A DNA stretch of 64,000 nt from Narthecium ossifragum (GCA_963920575.1 OY986967.1:12270061-12334060); one strand, 5' to 3'. Positions 47,773 through 60,051 are shown, numbered from the stretch's first letter. Numbers and translations are program-made. Notes: generated from the sequence alone by a model not told the origin.

Positions 47773-48823
47773 TGACACGCCTTGAAAAGTGTCGTGCTCT
47801 TAACAAGAACGCCAAAATTAGAAATTTATAATCCGAATCACTAACTAACTACTTTATGGGTAGATAGCAATGAGTTCGAGTCGAATCCACAAAGAAAGAA
47901 GTGTTAAGTATAATTACCTCGTATAGTTCTAAATCAAAAGATTGATAAAGAGAATGATTTTTGGGTTTTAACTACTCTTAACTCAGATTAAACTAAACTG
48001 AATAATAATAGGATAAACGGCCAAGAGATTTCTAATCCGTAATAAAGAACTAAGTAGGTCTTCCTAGGATAAAAGCAATTCAAAAGGTGTTAATGGTTTT
48101 AACTAGTCGATAGGTGAATGGCTAGAACCCCTACCCCTCAACAAAGATTCGTAAGAAGTCTTCATCGGAACGAAGATCAAATCAGCGGATAATTGGTATG
48201 GGAATAATCAAAGTGGTTCTAGCACTTTGAGATCGCCTAATCAATAAAGATAAAGAACGAAATATAGGTTACAATCATAGGTCTTAATGGTTCTAGCATT
48301 AAGGTAGTGGTTCTAGCACTCCTACAATCATAATCTAGGGTTTAGGATCCAATCCTAAGATCTAACATGGTTCTAGCATGAAAGCATCTTGGAAAAGTCC
48401 TAATCCTCGCCTCTAACATGCAATGCTCAAAACCAGCGATCGTAATCTCAGCGTAACTTTCACATCCGAACTCGAAACAAGATGATTCAAGATTTGGTGA
48501 AAAGTTAAGGAAGAGATCTACAACTTTTATGTTTTGAGTTTTCAAAGATTTCAGCTATACAACCACGGAAAAATCGAGGAAAGACAGGCCGAATTCTAGG
48601 GCACAAAGAACAAACAATTCATTCACCATAATAAATATTACCAATAGATATATAAAATCTGAAATCTATCCATTAAACCATCATAAAGTACATGCTCTAA
48701 TCCATAAGTAAAACCTAGATAAACTCTCTATTACATCATAGAAATCCCACGGCTAGAGATTAGTTACTCATCTTAGGAAGGAGATCCGTCGATGAAGGTT
48801 GTCGCCTCGCTTCACCCATGGAT
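47773..48823 (-). mobile_element. 5' LTR of element D, truncated by E4
   Basis: On plus it begins TGACACGCCTTG at 47773 and matches 38337-39388 almost base for base. It breaks off at CCCATGGAT (48823), where family-E sequence begins. The high identity of the two D LTRs points to a more recent insertion than that of G. Confidence 0.85.
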
Positions 48824-49377
48824 GTTCGTTCCTGCTTACTGAGTGTCGTCCCTGGGCTTCAGGGAAACGCGGTGGGGTTATGGGACCCCTGTATACACCC
48901 AGGTCTTACTTGGGGGTGACACTGTTGCGTTTCCCTCTTCCTTCTGTGTGTCGTAGTGTAGAACCCTACTGAGTTTTATGCTCATTCCTACCCGGGCTGC
49001 GTTTTGTAGGTGCAGGCGTCAACTCTTCTTCTGTGGCCTCTACCGGGCTGTTGGTCAGTGGTGCGGCGGCGCCAGGTGGAGTCTGAGAGGTGGTGATCTT
49101 TACTGCTTTTACCCTATGTTAGATAGCCTCCTACGGGAGTAATGTTGTATTTGGATCTTCCCCTCTCCGAGGATATGTATATTAAATTCATTTGGGTTTT
49201 GTAATCTGTGGTTCGATGTTTGTATATTTTAATTATGTCTTTTAAATTGGGGGTGTTGATGAATTGTTAGGGAGACCAATAGGTTAGAGGGAACCCTCGC
49301 CAATTTTTTCCGCGGTTTGTTAGGTTTCTATTCGCGTCGCCCGGCCCGGTTGGGCTTTCGTGGGTCGGGGCGCGACA
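48824..49377 (+). mobile_element. Family-E LTR 3' portion (E4)
   Basis: The last ~550 bp of a sense-oriented E LTR, ending GGGGCGCGACA at 49377. It joins the broken D LTR directly on the left and G gag on the right. The target duplication cannot be tested because the left end is deleted. G pol is missing at this breakpoint. Confidence 0.8.
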
Positions 49378-51760
49378 ACCTTTCTGGGGTGTATGGTTGA
49401 GGCTGACCTCGATTCCACTGCCAGGGTTGTAGGCGATGGAACTTGGTCCCGGAGAACGGCGTCATTGGACGACTAAGGTCCCAGTAACATCTTGGGCAGA
49501 CATGTGGAAACGCTGGCTCCTTCTTTTTGTCTTGACTGAGTCGGGTGAACACATCTGGACGACTATCGTCGTGAGTTTCGTTGATGACAATCTTGAACTT
49601 TGGCAACTTGAAGTTTGCCACATCAGTCTGCACCATCCCCATTAGAGCAGCTTTGGAGAATGGGTTTGCATCAACTCCCATGTGTTTGGTTGGAAAACCA
49701 ATCCTACCGGAGTCAATCACATCCTGCAAAACATTACGGAAAGCCAAACATTGATTAGTGTGATGTGACCAAGCATTATGCCATTTACAATATCTTTTGC
49801 CTTTGATTTTATCAAGACTTGGCATAGCATGTCCATCTTTCAGTTTGATTTGTTTATCTTTCAATAATTGATCAAAGATTTGATCGGCCTTTGAAATATC
49901 AAAAGAAAATTTTCTTACTTGACGTTCACCATCTTTGACTACTTCTTTACCCTTAAGTTCTCGCTCAAGTTTGGCAAGTGCCTTACATATATAAAGTTTT
50001 CCTTTCAGCAGCTCGGCCAAACAAACATCGTCCATATTATAACATTCTTGATCGACGTCACTAACTTGATTGATTTCATAGTTAGTGTCTCTATAATAAG
50101 TTCCTTTAGACGATGATTTCATTTGATCTTCTTCTCTTAACAATTGCTCATAATGTATAGCGCTAGTCTGCAATTGGAAAAGATCGATGAAATCCCTATC
50201 TTGGAATTTCTTTTTAAGTTCAAAGGCTAACCCACTTTGAGCGATTTTTACGAATTCCCTTTCAGGCAAGGGAATAAAGCACCTACTTCTCGCTCTTTTA
50301 AATCTTTGTAAAAATGACTCAGCATTCTCATCTGGTCACTGCCTCAGTTGAGCTAAATCGGCCATTGTTATTTCTAATTCTATCTTATAAAATTGGGAAT
50401 GGAACGCATGTTCCATTTGCTGCCAACTTTGAATAGAGTTAGGCGATAACTTAATGAATCATGAGTAAGCTACTCCGGATAAGGAGTTAGGGAACAACCT
50501 TAGTTTGACAAAGTCGTTTACTTCTCCACATTGCATGGAGAATTTCCCTATGTGTTTAATGGTCGATGTTTCGTCCACACCAAAGAACATGGTGAACTCT
50601 GGAACTCTATAGTTCCTAGGAAATGGATACATCTGGTCAACCCAATCAGGATAAGGTTTTCTATAAGTTGGACGAGTGGCTGGTCGTCCTAAACCTATTT
50701 GTTCTTGTAGAATTTCCGCTATTTGTTCTCGTAGAACATCGGCCTGATTGTAAAGAGGATTATTATACACTTGGTCATATTGCTCGTTTGGTTGTCGAGC
50801 ATAATATGGCGGTGCTTCATATGGTCGATAGTTATTCTGATAAGGGATATCGCCCATTCGTTGACCATCGCCCATTCTCTGATTATAAAAATTATTCCCT
50901 ACTGACCGATTAACCTGGCCACCTAGTTAGCCAAAGTTATTATGTGGAAACCATTGGCCCTGGCCACCCAAGTTATTATTTTGGCCAATATTTTGGCCAT
51001 TGTTTGGGAAAACAAGGTTCTGGTCATTAGGAGGAATATGGTCACCTGCGCCTAGAGGCACTCCATTCATCGATATCCCCTGATTAAGAGGAACTCTATT
51101 ATTCGGCACTCCAGGTACTGGAGGAACAACACCACTTTGCATCTCTTGAATGGGAGGGACACCATTGTTTGGTATTCCTCCTGGGGTAAACACCTCACCA
51201 TTGGGAGGTACTCGAGTTGGGGATATAAACAACCCAGGTGTTTGGCCGATGAAATTCGGTCTTTGGTTATTGTCATTATTCATCGATGGCCGATGATGGG
51301 TTGAACTAGTTTGTCCAACCTGACTATTTTGACCGATAAGGTTTTGACCGATAAGGTTTTGACTGTGCAATGGATTTTGCAAAAGATCAAAACCATTATT
51401 ACCACCAGGCCCGACAATAGTGTTGGGCGGAGAAGGACGATTGTTTTGAGTTGTGTTTTGGCCGAGAGGAATCATTGGCATGGTCAGCCTAAGAATATTT
51501 TGCCCAGGACTTGCGTTTGGCAAAGCTGCGTTGATAAAGTTTGCATGGTATCGATAGGCCTTAAAGCTATAGCAATGTGGTTGACATTTGCTGATTATTA
51601 GCATGCAAAGCTTTATCGACCATAGTTTGTGCAGTACTCGACGTTATATTTCTTGGATCAAGGCCATCTCTGGCCGATGTGTTGCCTCGCTCCACAGAGC
51701 GACAGACCACCCTTTCATGATATTCTGTGTGGTTGGTCGAAGGGCGGAGGGATAACAGGT
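49378..51760 (-). pseudogene. Degenerate Ty3/gypsy gag of element G
   Basis: Read on the minus strand from the 5' LTR: an Asn/Gln/Pro-rich leader (51600-50930), then a retrotransposon gag core with FTMFFGVDETSTIKHI and LRLFPNSLSGVAYS (about 50600-50460), a SIQSWQQMEHAFHSQFY block (about 50430-50380), REFVKIAQSGLAFEL (about 50260-50215), and a CKWHNAWSHHTNQC zinc-finger-like motif (about 49798-49755). In-frame stops occur at 50927-50929, 50459-50461 and 50336-50338; the last two are TGA at conserved Trp positions. The frame runs into E4 at 49377, and protease and later domains are lost. This is capsid-type gag of a Tat-like lineage, not functional. Confidence 0.8.
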
Positions 51761-54533
51761 TCAAATAGTTAAAGTCGAAATCTACTCCACACTTAAGTAT
51801 CAGGTGATTGTAGTTAAGTTATACTCCTTCAAATGACGTTCGAATAGAGGTGTCAAGTTGAATGGAAATTTAGATTAGACCTAATTTAATAATCTAATTA
51901 ACAATTAATTATCTAGATTAACTTAAAATAGTCTAAATTAACCTAAGAAAAGCATAAGTTATCTAATATTATGAAATTAATTAAAGAAAGCCTCAAAGAT
52001 CATACCAAGTTACTAAACACAGAGAAAGCATATTTAAATCTATTGATTATTTTAATCTAATCCTAGAAGATAAAAACTTCTAATATTAATTTAACGTAAA
52101 GAAAAGCAGTAAAAAAATATCTAAGAAATGAAGAAGAAAGCATAACTATCTAAACCTAGATTAGCCATCTAAAACCAGTAATCTAAACTACTTTAAGCAG
52201 AAAAGATTAACTAAGTACTGAAGAAACGAAGCCATTACATTAAAGAAATCAACTTACAGAAAGCATCTTAAAAGAACAGTAGTAAAATCCAGGCGCGCAG
52301 GCTCTATGTTTGGTTTGCGAGAGAGATTACACAGTGAAAGAGAAATGTATTTATACTAGAGCAGTTCAACTGCTTCGTCCAGCACGTTCTCCATCGTCTT
52401 CCATCTTTCACTCTGGATGAGCCGCGTGTCCCATTGTCGCGCCCCGACCCACGAAAGCCCAACCGGGCCGGGCGACGCGAACCGAAACCTAATAAACCGC
52501 GGAAAATAGATTGGCGAGGGTTCCCTCTAACCTATTGGTCTCCCTAGCAATTCATTAAAACACCCTCAACTTAAAAAGACATAATTAAATTACAAACCTC
52601 GAACCTCAGATTACAAAACCCAAGTAAATTTAATATACATATCCTCGGAGAGGATAAGATTAAAATAGAACATTTATACTCCCGTAGGAGCCTAACTAAC
52701 CAAGGTTTTAAAAGCAGTAAAAGATCACCACTTCTCAAACTCCGCCTGGCGCCGCCGCACCACCGACCAACTGCCCGGTAAGGGCCACCAAAGAGGAGCG
52801 AACGCCTGCACCTGCAAACGCATCCCGGGTAGGAGTGAGCACTAAGCTCAGTAGGGTTCTACACTACGACACACAGAAGGAAGAGGGAAATGCAAAAGTG
52901 TCGCCCTCAAGTAAGACTTGGGTGTATACAGGGGTCCCATAACCCCACCACGTGTCCGTGAACGCAGGCCCAAACACTGCAGACTCTCAACAGGAAACAG
53001 GACACTGTTTAGCGGGGCAAGGACACCGCTGGGTAGGCACTCCTCGACCCAAGAGTCAAGAACACCGACACCGGCTACACCTCAACATCCGACTCAAGGC
53101 CGACACGACCTCTACAATCACCAAGCAACAGGTGTACCAGTCATCTAGGCCTATCATCGAGTTTGACTGGACACTACAATTCAAACCGGGTCCAAACTAC
53201 CCAACCCCGGTCCTAGGGCTAAATCCGAGCTTAAACATGCATAAATCCTACTAAAATCTCAACCAAAGCTTATGAAACTTATAACATAAATTATACTAAG
53301 CAAGATGCATCCAACAACACAAATATCAGCAAGATCCAACGGCTAGATCTAGAGAAAACCCAAAAACAACATCAGTAGGTAGAAACCTACAGGAAACGCA
53401 CTCCTCGGCTGATTCCCCGCAAACTGGTCGCCAACGCAGCTCCAAACCACACCAGGGATCTTCCTCACTCCGCCACGGTTCCAAAGAGCCTTGGAACACC
53501 CAAAACGGTGGCTAGATGAGGGAGAACGGAGGAGAAGAAGGTGGCTGCCGGAAAACAGGGGAAAAACAGAACCGGGAAGAAGAAAGAAGAAGGAAGAAGA
53601 AAGGAGAAGAAGGAGGAGGAGAAGCGGAAGAAAAGGAGGGAAAAGGAAAGGGGAAAGCCGAGGAAAGAGGGGAAAGAAGAAAGGAGGGGAGGGAAAGTCC
53701 TCCCCTTCTGACAGGAGAGAGCGACGACCAACGGCGGCCGTCCTCTCGAAACAGAAAAGCCACCGACCCGAGTTCGATGGATCGCTCCAAGGAGCGATCG
53801 ATCGCTCACGGGCCGCCAGCAGCCCAAAAACAGGCTTCTGTGCGCCCGAGCTGGGATCTTCCGATCCCGGCTCCACCTAACCATTCTAATTAAGCACTAA
53901 CACAAATAAGATCAATGTGTGCACACGCGGGTGTGAAACAAACCATCAAGGCGCAATTTACCAAATTGCCCTTGCGGTCTACAACGAGCCACAGGCGTAG
54001 AGGGACAGGTCCTCACACCCATGTTCTCCGATATTTCCTAGTTTCTGCATTCTTTGCAATGGCCGATGACGGTTGCGTCTGGGCGATGAGCTTCTGGCCG
54101 ATGACGGTTGCGTCTGGGTTGGTGAGCTTGTGCATGTTGTCCTTCTTGATTGTTGTGTTTTTCTAGTCTGTTTTTTTATCGTCCAAAGTTGTTAACTTGC
54201 TGTCTTTGAATGAACTAAGTTTTTGGTCGATGACTTGTCGTTGCTTTTAGCCGATAAACTTCTTGTGTAAGGAAGATCATCGTTCTTATTTAACAATATC
54301 ATCGAAGTTAGATCGTTATCGCCCTTGATTGATGGTTTCTTTATGTGGAAACAATCATCATTCTTGATTGATGATTTTTCTCTTTGGACGATGATCTTAA
54401 TCGATGATTTCATTCTTTGTGCGTCGATCTTATCTTTGAGCGATATCGCCCAATTGGATTTGAGAGTATGTCGACCATATTTAGTATGTTGACATGTTAA
54501 TCATTGATTGATTAGCCATTACATTGACTGACA
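51761..54533 (-). mobile_element. 5' LTR of element G, interrupted by solo LTR E5
   Basis: After removal of E5 it is about 1185 bp and matches the 3' LTR at 32537-35922 with roughly 10 percent difference by eye. On plus it runs from TCAAATAG to CTGACA. Gag begins on its left on the minus strand. No target duplication (GATCGG on the far left versus CTAGT here). Confidence 0.75.
52435..54017 (-). mobile_element. Solo LTR of family E (E5), 1583 bp
   Basis: It begins TGTCGCGCCCCGACC and ends GGTCCTCACA, flanked by CCCAT at 52430-52434 and 54018-54022. The empty site (TGTCCCACGTTCTCC) is intact in the sister LTR at 33204-33218. The purine-rich block 53515-53700 gives overlapping long ORFs on both strands that are compositional. 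Confidence 0.92.
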
Positions 54534-55465
54534 CTAGTATGACCCAAATTTCTTTTCTTCAGAGGTGATGTAACTCTCAAATTGAAGCAACTATAAAGGC
54601 ATCAAATATAACACAGCCACCAATCAGATCAATAGACTTGGCATTATCGAATTCATGAATCGATCGCGCAAAATAAATAACGCGATCAAATCACCAGACA
54701 TCCAAATGCCCCAATCACTTTCTGCAGCATGCGAAACGATCACCGACCTTTGGTTCATCGTATCAGGGCCCAACGCGGTGGAAATTTATATGCTATGCTG
54801 CACCGAATAATTCAGGCGATAAACATCAGCTAATACGGCCAACTTGTGATAGACATCAAGAAACTTCTTAGCACCAATGTAATAGTGTTTTCCTTTGTTT
54901 ATTTATTTTTTTTTTTAAAGATGAGGATTGAAATGTTGATTAATTTACTTGAGTAACAGACGGCCATAAAGGAAAGTTCACTGTACTGAAATGGTAAGTA
55001 AGGAAGCACTTAGGCATGTGGTGGGAGGGGGGCAAAGAACGCCGCCGACATTGACCAGCTCTCGCCCTTTTTTTCCCATATCTCTGTCTGAATACTGACT
55101 TTAAAAACTTTTCCATCCATCATTCCTTTGCTTTGGTATACGTTTTGGCCCTTTATATTATCTTCTATATTCTATCAGCATTATGTGTAGATTATTTTAA
55201 GTCAGTTTTGAAGACTTTCTTACAGAGTTCTTAGGGGAACTTAGAAAAGATAGATAGATAGGCCGCAGCTTTCAACCATGTTGTCAGCTGCACTCATCTC
55301 TAGAAGCTAATTGTACTTTGTAAATAAACCCTTTGGCTAGGTTTATTACATGTATGCCATTGTTTTTTTCTGAATTTTTATATGTTTTTTGGTTATTCCT
55401 TATAATTTTTAAAAATATACGAAAATTTTACTTATTAAATCTACTTATACATTGATTTTACAAAG
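54534..55465. other. Non-coding intergenic stretch
   Basis: AT-rich sequence between the G 5' LTR and a MITE. I see no gene, LTR end or RNA gene. Confidence 0.5.
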
Positions 55466-55670
55466 GATAATTATATATGCACCACCGAGGAAGATAAGTG
55501 CAACACATCCAACTGAATTGCTCATTAACCACCAAATTTTTTATACAAGTTCGGTGGCTTTCCACCGAATGTTTTTTCCACCGAACTGATATAAAAAAAA
55601 CTCGATGGAAAGCCACTGAACAAAAAAATGGGTGTGGTGCACTGTCAATTTCTGTGGGGCATATATAATC
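55466..55670. mobile_element. MITE-like element, about 205 bp
   Basis: Terminal inverted repeats GATAATTATATATGCACCAC (55466-55485) and GTGGGGCATATATAATC (55654-55670) enclose further palindromes, including TTCGGTGGCTTTCCACCGAA near 55553-55572. No ORF. A target duplication could not be fixed by eye. Confidence 0.6.
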
Positions 55671-55757
55671 ACTCTCTTACAAAACGAGGTCATATTTACC
55701 TCTCATTACATAAATACCCTTCCACTCATGAGTCTATGAATTTAATGCTAATATGTG

Positions 55758-55930
55758 TGTCGCGCCCCGACCCGCGAATGCCCAACCGGGCCAGGCGACG
55801 CGAACTAGAACCTAACTAAATGCGGAAAAATTTTGACGAGGGGTTCCCTCTAATCTACTGGTCTCCCTAAACAGTTCATAAGCACCCTTATTTAACATTA
55901 ATCAGCAACCTCAAAAGATATAATATAACT
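55758..55930 (-). mobile_element. Family-E LTR fragment (E6)
   Basis: It begins TGTCGCGCCCCGACCCGC as E2 and E5 do, but stops after ~170 bp, where PMD coding sequence starts. This is a truncated LTR at a deletion junction. Confidence 0.75.
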
Positions 55931-58900
55931 GGTTGGTTCGAAAAATCTAAGTCTAAACCTCTTAACAAGGAGAAATTCTCTGTTCTCCACATGAAGCACC
56001 CTATCGATGTTGGGGAAAATACATCGCCCTTGGGCGATAATGTTGAAGCTGAAATATGGTGGTACTGGCTTGGCTTGCTTAAGGCCAAATTGACGAGCAA
56101 CAAAATTGGGAGCATAAACCTCTACTGTCACACCCCGACCCAGAAAACCCATCCAGCACGGGGCGTGAGGGTTCCTATCACTATTTATCTCCAATTGGCG
56201 CAATACAATGCGAAAAAGACAGATAAATTTAAACAATTTATATTCCAGAGGCGAAACGGAAATGCAATTCATATATATACATCAAGTTGTACTGATACAA
56301 GATTCTTATCAAACTTCTCCAAAGGAAAGATTTATACAATGATCCAAAATTTCTCGAAAGATGTTTATAATATACAAACTATCAAAAAAGTACAACAGCC
56401 GTCCTCCAGCAACCTCAAGCGCCTTTAGAAGTACTCGCGCCACCAAACGCAGATCCCGCCGGCTCTACTGAAGAAGAACTGGCACCTGCACCTGCAAACG
56501 CAGCCCGGATAGGAGTGAGCGATAAGCTCAGTAGGGTTCTACTCTACGGCACACAGAAGGGAGGAAAACAACAACAGTGTTGTCTCCCCGTTCAAGTCTA
56601 ACGGATGCCACAGGTCCCATAACCCTGTCGATGTCCCAAGGGCTCTTGTTATGAAACCTCTCTCCTGAACATGTTATTAGGAGGCTAAGGAACAGTAACA
56701 TACATGATCACCCTTACCTAAGCAGGAATACCATGCCTTGGGGACCAGTCGGGAACATATCGACAACCATCCTTATTACTTGGCCTTGGGAAGACAACAC
56801 GATCTCTAAACCTCAAACATTGATCAGAGTCAACTATAACACATCCTCGATAACAAGAGATTCAATTAAATCACGCCCTAATCCTTACTACTCAGCCATT
56901 GTCCTAAGGCTAGATCTGAGCTACCCGAGAGCCTCGGATCGGCGATCAACCCATCGCCTGCCTAACCTCAAATGCCTCTAATGCATACAATGCATGAACA
57001 TAACAAACATCTACCTTAGATGTCTCTAAATGCCACAACATCAATTATAGGTTCAACAGAGATATACAATAGCCCTCGGCACTCGCCGGCAAGAGGCTAA
57101 GGTTCCACAATTCCTCATTAGCTAGCACTCATAGCTAGTTAATGGCTAGGCAACCACATAAGCATTTAACTACTTATCAAACCAAGTATTAAAATCACAA
57201 TTCGCCCAAAGGGGTTAAGCACGCAATTCAATCCTCCATTTCAATAGAAATCCCTTGAAAACCTCATGAAAACAACGTGCATGCATCCCAACATGGTTAA
57301 ATACTGATCACAAACGAAGTCCTTTTGAGAAAGGGCAAGAAACAGTGTTTAAGGACTCACGGTCGATGTGACGGTCGATCCGACGGTCGACCGTGAGACC
57401 AGTCGATTCGACGGTCGACCGTGAGACCAAAATGAGGAAAATCACCTGGGTGACGGTCGATCGGTACATCGACCGTGGGAAGCCCAAAACGGGACAGAGC
57501 CTCACGGACGATGCGACGGTCGATCCGACGGTCGATCATGAGGCGGAATGAAAAAGGAAGGGAGCCCGCGGTCGATCGGTGCATCGATCGTGGGAGGCCA
57601 AAAACCCGACAGAGCCTGACGGACGATGCGACGGTCGATTCGACAGTCAACCGTCAGGCTCAAAAGAAGAGTATTAACACTTGACGGTCGATCCACCGAT
57701 CGACCGTCGAGCATACTTCACAATTCATCATAACAGTGTCGGAAATCCAATTTCTTGGATTTGAATGATCAAATCAAGTTGGAAGTTGATGAAACTTTGC
57801 AAGCATGTGTAAAAGATGATGGGGAAGCTAATGGTATGATTAAAACACATTTTTGATGGTTAAATCTCAAACCTAGGTCTCAATGGTCGAAAACCGACAA
57901 AACGGTGATAATACGGAAACCATCAGATAGAACACCGAAAACGACTGATAGGAATACAAGAAGCAAGCAATACAACACATGCTATAAGCTACACAACATT
58001 CTAACATGTATTCCTACAGTGAAAGCACATAAAACCTATCCTAGGATAACCCGATCCTAAGATCGAGGTAGAAACACCTACTTGGGCAAGTAGGGCAGCT
58101 CCTCCTCCGATCCTCGGAAGCCGCGCTCCGAAGCCCTAGCACAACCGTAGGAGAGAGAGAGAGAGAAAATGACAATAGAGAAGAGAAAGAAAGAGAGAGA
58201 AAGGGACAGGCCTTATATAGAGATTAGGATCGATCTCAGCCGTCCGATTCGATCTTTCCCGATCGAGCTTCGATCTTCTGATCGGACGCGCCCTTAAGGT
58301 TCTAATCAAACACATACATCAATCCAAGGTCGTGTGTGAAACTGACCACCAGGGAGCATATTTACCAAAATGCCCATGGGGTCGAAATCGCCACACGATC
58401 GCCCGATCGTGAAACTGATCGCCCTTAAAGTTCTAATCAAACACATACATCAATCCAAGGCCGTGTGTGAAACTGACCACCAGGGAGCATATTTACCAAA
58501 ATGACCATGGGGTCGAAATCGCCACACGATCGCCCGATCGTGCCCGACGCGGAAACAAATCAACAGGAAAACGGCCCTCGACCCACGCGGTCGAGCCAGG
58601 TCAGACGGACGGGCCCTCACATCTACCCCACATTTATTGTTGGCCTTTCCCCAAGCCATATCAAAATGAAGATCACGACTGATGAGAAAGCGGGCCCATG
58701 CCAATATCTTATTCTCAGAATCCAGGTTTGAGGAATGATCAAGTAAGGGACTGATGGATGATGGATGAGAATCATGATTGAAAGGGCAATAAGAAGAATA
58801 AGTAGACAGGGTATAAAAATGATTAAAAACTTGTCGGAAGGACTTGGGAATGAATGACGAAGTAAGATACAAATGGCTTTGACTTCTAGCCAATGATGAT

Positions 58901-59783
58901 GAAGGCGACAAATGAAGCTCAGGAAAGTAGGCTCTGAGTCATAGTTGGACGAGCCAAAGAGGGCCAAAACCTGTTAAGTTGCTACCATCTTTCAATTGAT
59001 CAAGGGCAAGATACATGCCTCGGTAAATGGCCGAAAAAATGAAACAAGAAAGAGAGAGAACTTGTTTTCTAGCGGCGAGTTCTTGGGCGAGTTGAATGTA
59101 GCCTTTGACAGGTTTCTTAGCAAGGAGGCAAAGGATGAATTTACAAAGACAATAGTAAATGAACGCTAATCGTTCACGGGAGTTTGGAGGACCATCGCTC
59201 TCGGATAACTTGGCATAAGAATTAATAAAAAGGCCATAATTCTTATCGGCCTCAAAGATTGTTTCATGGCCAGGTAGTTCTATATTGGCCGATATAAGAG
59301 ATACAAGAGGAGAAAGACCAGTTAAGAGAGATATGTCCAACATGGTGATGGTAAGTGTACCAAAAGGGAAAACAAAATTATTGTATTCTGTTGACCAAAA
59401 GAGGAGCGATGAGATAAGTAAATTGGGTTATTGGTGAGGGAATCTAGTGCTTACGTCCAGGAAGTCTAAGATGCCAGTATTAGAAAAAACGTTTCGTAGA
59501 CTCAGGATTGTTAATCATCCTATTATGTCATTCAATAAATTTGTCATCGGTTAAAGGCCAAGAGGTGATGGGATTCTTTGAAGAAAGGGAAGACAAATTA
59601 AGGTCTTGAGAAAGAGGCAAATCAGCAGAGAGGGGGAATGAATGCACAAAAGGCATTGCCTCAAGGCCAAGAGAAAGAAATACTTTCAGGGACAAAGCAA
59701 GGACCCAATATAAATAGTTTGGAGTTATGATCACCTTCCCGGACTAGATAGGCACTCATTATCTCATCTGCCTTCATGCTCTC
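55931..59783 (-). pseudogene. PMD gene copy 2, split by solo LTR F2 and truncated at both ends
   Basis: It is collinear with the PMD gene at 36306-37700. The N-terminal part lies at 59783-58627, then F2, and the part after GVEVY lies at 56125-55931. Recognisable blocks: LPLSQDLNLSSLSSKNPIT (about 59620), LLTGLSPL (about 59330), FIYYLCKF-like and SAIYRGMYLALDQL (about 59035), DLHFDMAWGKANNKCG, and YAPNFVARQFGLKQ (about 56115). It carries stops at 59528-59530, near 59430 and at 58939-58941. It lies in the opposite orientation to copy 1, so it came from a second G-like element. The 3' end is lost at E6 and the 5' end at E7. Non-functional. Confidence 0.75.
56126..58621 (-). mobile_element. Solo LTR of family F (F2), 2496 bp
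   Basis: It begins TGTCACACCCCGACCCAG and ends GGCCCTCACA, flanked by TCTAC at 56121-56125 and 58622-58626. The empty site is in PMD copy 1 at 37529-37533. On the minus strand it has a TATA box (CTATATAAGG, about 58211-58222) with GATCGATC-type words just upstream (58228-58285). A second array of CGACGGTCGATC repeats lies at 57355-57715. A ~100-bp duplication occurs at 58290-58390 and 58420-58520. Confidence 0.92.
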
Positions 59784-60036
59784 ATAAATAGTTTGGAGTG
59801 TTATACGTTGTACTTGATCTTCTCCTCTCCGAGAATATGTATATTTAACTCTTTGGATTTGTAATATTGGGTTCGAGGCTTGTTAAATTATTGTTGTTTA
59901 AATTTGGGGGTGTTTTGATGAATTGTTTAGGGAGACCAATAGGTTAGAGGGAACCCTCACTAAATTTTCCGCGCTTTGTTAGGTTCCGGTTCGCGTCGCC
60001 CGGCCCGGTTGGGCTTTCGCGGGTCAAGGCGCGATA
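59784..60036 (+). mobile_element. Family-E 5' LTR, 3' end only (E7)
   Basis: The last ~240 bp of an E LTR, ending GGCGCGATA (normally GACA) at 60036 and followed by a PBS. Its left edge carries 16 bases copied from PMD copy 2. Confidence 0.8.
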
Positions 60037-60039
60037 ACT

Positions 60040-60051
60040 TGGTATTAGAGC
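60040..60051 (+). other. Primer-binding site of element E7 (initiator tRNA-Met)
   Basis: TGGTATTAGAGC lies three bases after the LTR end and has one mismatch to the TGGTATCAGAGC sites of families B and F and the TRIM. It establishes which strand is sense for family E. Confidence 0.85.

Noticed and set aside
53465..53893. Overlapping ORFs of 125-175 codons on both strands
   Set aside because: They are produced by a purine-rich block of the E5 LTR; the proteins are Lys/Glu/Arg or Ser/Phe/Pro low-complexity.
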